Shown one piece after another: positions 62,887 to 64,000 of a stretch of 64,000 bases of DNA (position 1 is the stretch's first letter; each line of letters starts with the position of its first letter). The notes below the pieces were generated by a model. That model was not told where the DNA came from, made no database searches, and saw nothing but the letters and a program-made list of their open reading frames with translations. The DNA comes from CAYWXV01 sp964462535 (GTDB lineage Bacteria; Bacteroidota; Ignavibacteria; OLB7), in assembly GCA_964462535.1 (NCBI GenBank), contig CAYWXV010000004.1, positions 1 through 64,000 on the forward strand. The letters are read 5' to 3'. The position numbers and the translations under genes are program-made.

Positions 62887-63255
62887 TCAGTAGCGCTCGC
62901 GACGATCGCGGTATCCGCCACCGTCGCCGTATCCGCCACCGCCACTGCGATAGCCGCCACGGCCGCCGCCGCCGCCGCCGTACCCGCCGCCGCCACGAGG
63001 ACGCTCCTCGCGCGGACGAGCCTCGTTAACGGTGAGGACGCGTCCCTGATACTCGCTGCCATTGAGATTCTCGATGGCTGCCAGACCCTCGTCGCGCGAG
63101 GCCATCTGGATGAATCCGAATCCGCGTGAACGACCGGTGTCACGGTCCTGCATTACCTGCGCCGATTCTACTTCGCCGCTCCCTTCGAAGAGCTCCTGCA
63201 GATCTTCGCTTGTTGTCGAGTACGAAAGGTTCCCGACATAGATCTTGATGGACAT
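62887..63255 (-). CDS. Glycine-rich RRM RNA-binding protein
   Basis: 122 residues from ATG 63255. Residues 1-82 form one RNA-recognition motif: RNP2 is IYVGNL, RNP1 is RGFGFIQM. The C-terminal 35 residues are Gly/Arg/Tyr-rich, as in bacterial Rbp proteins linked to cold response. Start ATG 63255 gives the family N-terminus (MSIKIYVGNL); a longer in-frame extension reads from the 5' leader. The upstream 264 bp have no gene and probably form a long leader, as often seen in cold-shock mRNAs (inference). Confidence 0.9.
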   Translation of the reverse strand: MSIKIYVGNLSYSTTSEDLQELFEGSGEVESAQVMQDRDTGRSRGFGFIQMASRDEGLAAIENLNGSEYQGRVLTVNEARPREERPRGGGGYGGGGGGRGGYRSGGGGYGDGGGYRDRRERY

Positions 63256-63519
63256 TACTGATTGCCTTTCCCCTGATGGGAAATTGAGAGAGGAAGTGGA
63301 GAACCGGGTGGCCTCTGACGAAACGGTGGGGTCCGAAGGCGATACGGACTGGCTCGTGACTTCTTCTCGGATATAGGAATGATCCCTTCTCATACCATCC
63401 CCAAACCGCCGCCGAGACTGAACCGACCGAGCAAGCGTACCGTTGATGTTGCGAGAGAAAGGGTATTTCGGGTCGCAATATGCAAAAAAGAACTACGCGC
63501 AAGCGGTGGTCCAATCTTA

Positions 63520-64000
63520 TCATCTCGCAAGGGGCGTCCCCTCGGTTGAAAGGGACCGAACTGCATCCGCGAGTGTGATGGTCGATTCGTCGTCAACGAT
63601 GTCGAGCGGGAGCTCCAGTTGCTGTGACGGGCGGAGGGGATGGAACGAGGACATGTCGTTCTGATCGCGCAGCAGCACCAACACCTGGCGAAGCTCGTGA
63701 ACGGGTCCTTCAGCGTTGGCCGACAGATGTCGAACGATTTCCTGCAGAAACGTCGGTGACGCCGACGTTGTGATTATCTGTCGGAGAGGAGCCGCCTCCT
63801 CCCCATTCAAATCGGTTGGAATGGAGACGATGAGTGGGACGATGCGTCGTAGCATGACCGGATCGAATCCCCATTCCGGTTCGTCCATGCAGTAGACACC
63901 CGCTGCGTCCGGGTCGTGAGCAAGTGTTGCAAGGACAAGAGCGCGTACGGCGCTCCCGGACAGGGTTGATATCGGGCGGTGTCGACCGTCGCGCCCTATC
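63520..64000 (-). CDS. AAA-family ATPase, C-terminal part
   Basis: The frame runs from the window edge to 63520, giving 160 residues of the C-terminus. The ABC-like signature reads STLSGSAVRALVLATLAHDP, followed by the Walker B VYCMDEPEWGFDP (the DEP-E-W-G pattern of AAA_15/AAA_21 and OLD-like ATPases). The Walker A part is outside. A further 122 residues follow without known domain. These ATPases often act with a partner nuclease, not visible here. Starting at an internal ATG at 63888 would remove the signature, so the gene clearly continues to the right. Confidence 0.75.
   Translation of the reverse strand, partial: IGRDGRHRPISTLSGSAVRALVLATLAHDPDAAGVYCMDEPEWGFDPVMLRRIVPLIVSIPTDLNGEEAAPLRQIITTSASPTFLQEIVRHLSANAEGPVHELRQVLVLLRDQNDMSSFHPLRPSQQLELPLDIVDDESTITLADAVRSLSTEGTPLAR

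Noticed and set aside
62945..63000. GCC/CGC-rich tract as a trinucleotide repeat
   Set aside because: It encodes the Gly-rich tail of the RRM protein with mixed codons; ordinary for this family.

Overview
This is a 64 kb stretch of a GC-rich (roughly 55-60%) chromosome from a member of the Fibrobacteres-Chlorobi-Bacteroidetes (FCB) superphylum. The best guess is a Kapabacteria/Ignavibacteria-type lineage rather than a classical Bacteroidales. The evidence is six genes ending in type IX secretion system (T9SS) sorting domains, a GWxTD-domain protein, TSP3/OmpA envelope proteins, a fused E2-E1 2-oxoglutarate dehydrogenase, and TAnnTTYG promoter elements of the Bacteroidota kind. Purine-rich GGAGG ribosome sites are nevertheless common. 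The lineage call is inference. No phage, insertion sequence or CRISPR array was found.

Layout. 1-5 kb: tail of a GNAT acetyltransferase, a secreted FG-GAP protein, a HAD phosphatase pair and a secreted M1 peptidase. 5-10.4 kb: a minus-strand run of three OmpA/TSP3 envelope genes ending in deoC. 10.5-27.3 kb: two giant paralogous T9SS proteins of about 2,200 and 2,400 residues built from about 18 disulfide-bearing repeats each, plus a LuxR-type regulator. Each giant gene is preceded by a small ORF with a near-identical ribosome-site block and a near-identical 25-bp upstream motif, so this looks like a duplicated, co-regulated surface-protein module. The intergenic DNA between the giants holds three hairpin elements with compensatory base changes.

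27.8-39 kb: an MFS transporter with a gamma carbonic anhydrase, a second M1 peptidase with a long C-terminal extension, tRNA-Thr(CGU) with its own promoter and terminator, and housekeeping genes (YtcJ-like amidohydrolase, YraN, TyrS, SmpB, UvrB, a metallophosphoesterase). 39.9-51.6 kb: an envelope peptidase/propeller/barrel protein, the fused 2-oxoglutarate dehydrogenase, a GWxTD protein, an outer-membrane barrel, and a lytic transglycosylase-MlaE-MlaF operon. 51.6-64 kb: two more T9SS cargo proteins, one translationally coupled to an OmpA protein with a proline-only linker, a lipoprotein, a pdxB/lipoprotein/nucleotidyltransferase operon, a glycine-rich RRM protein, and the end of an AAA ATPase.

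The theme is the cell surface: T9SS cargo, OmpA-type peptidoglycan anchors and lipid/peptidoglycan maintenance, interspersed with core metabolism. The most novel candidate is the duplicated motif/small-ORF/giant-protein module under the LuxR gene.
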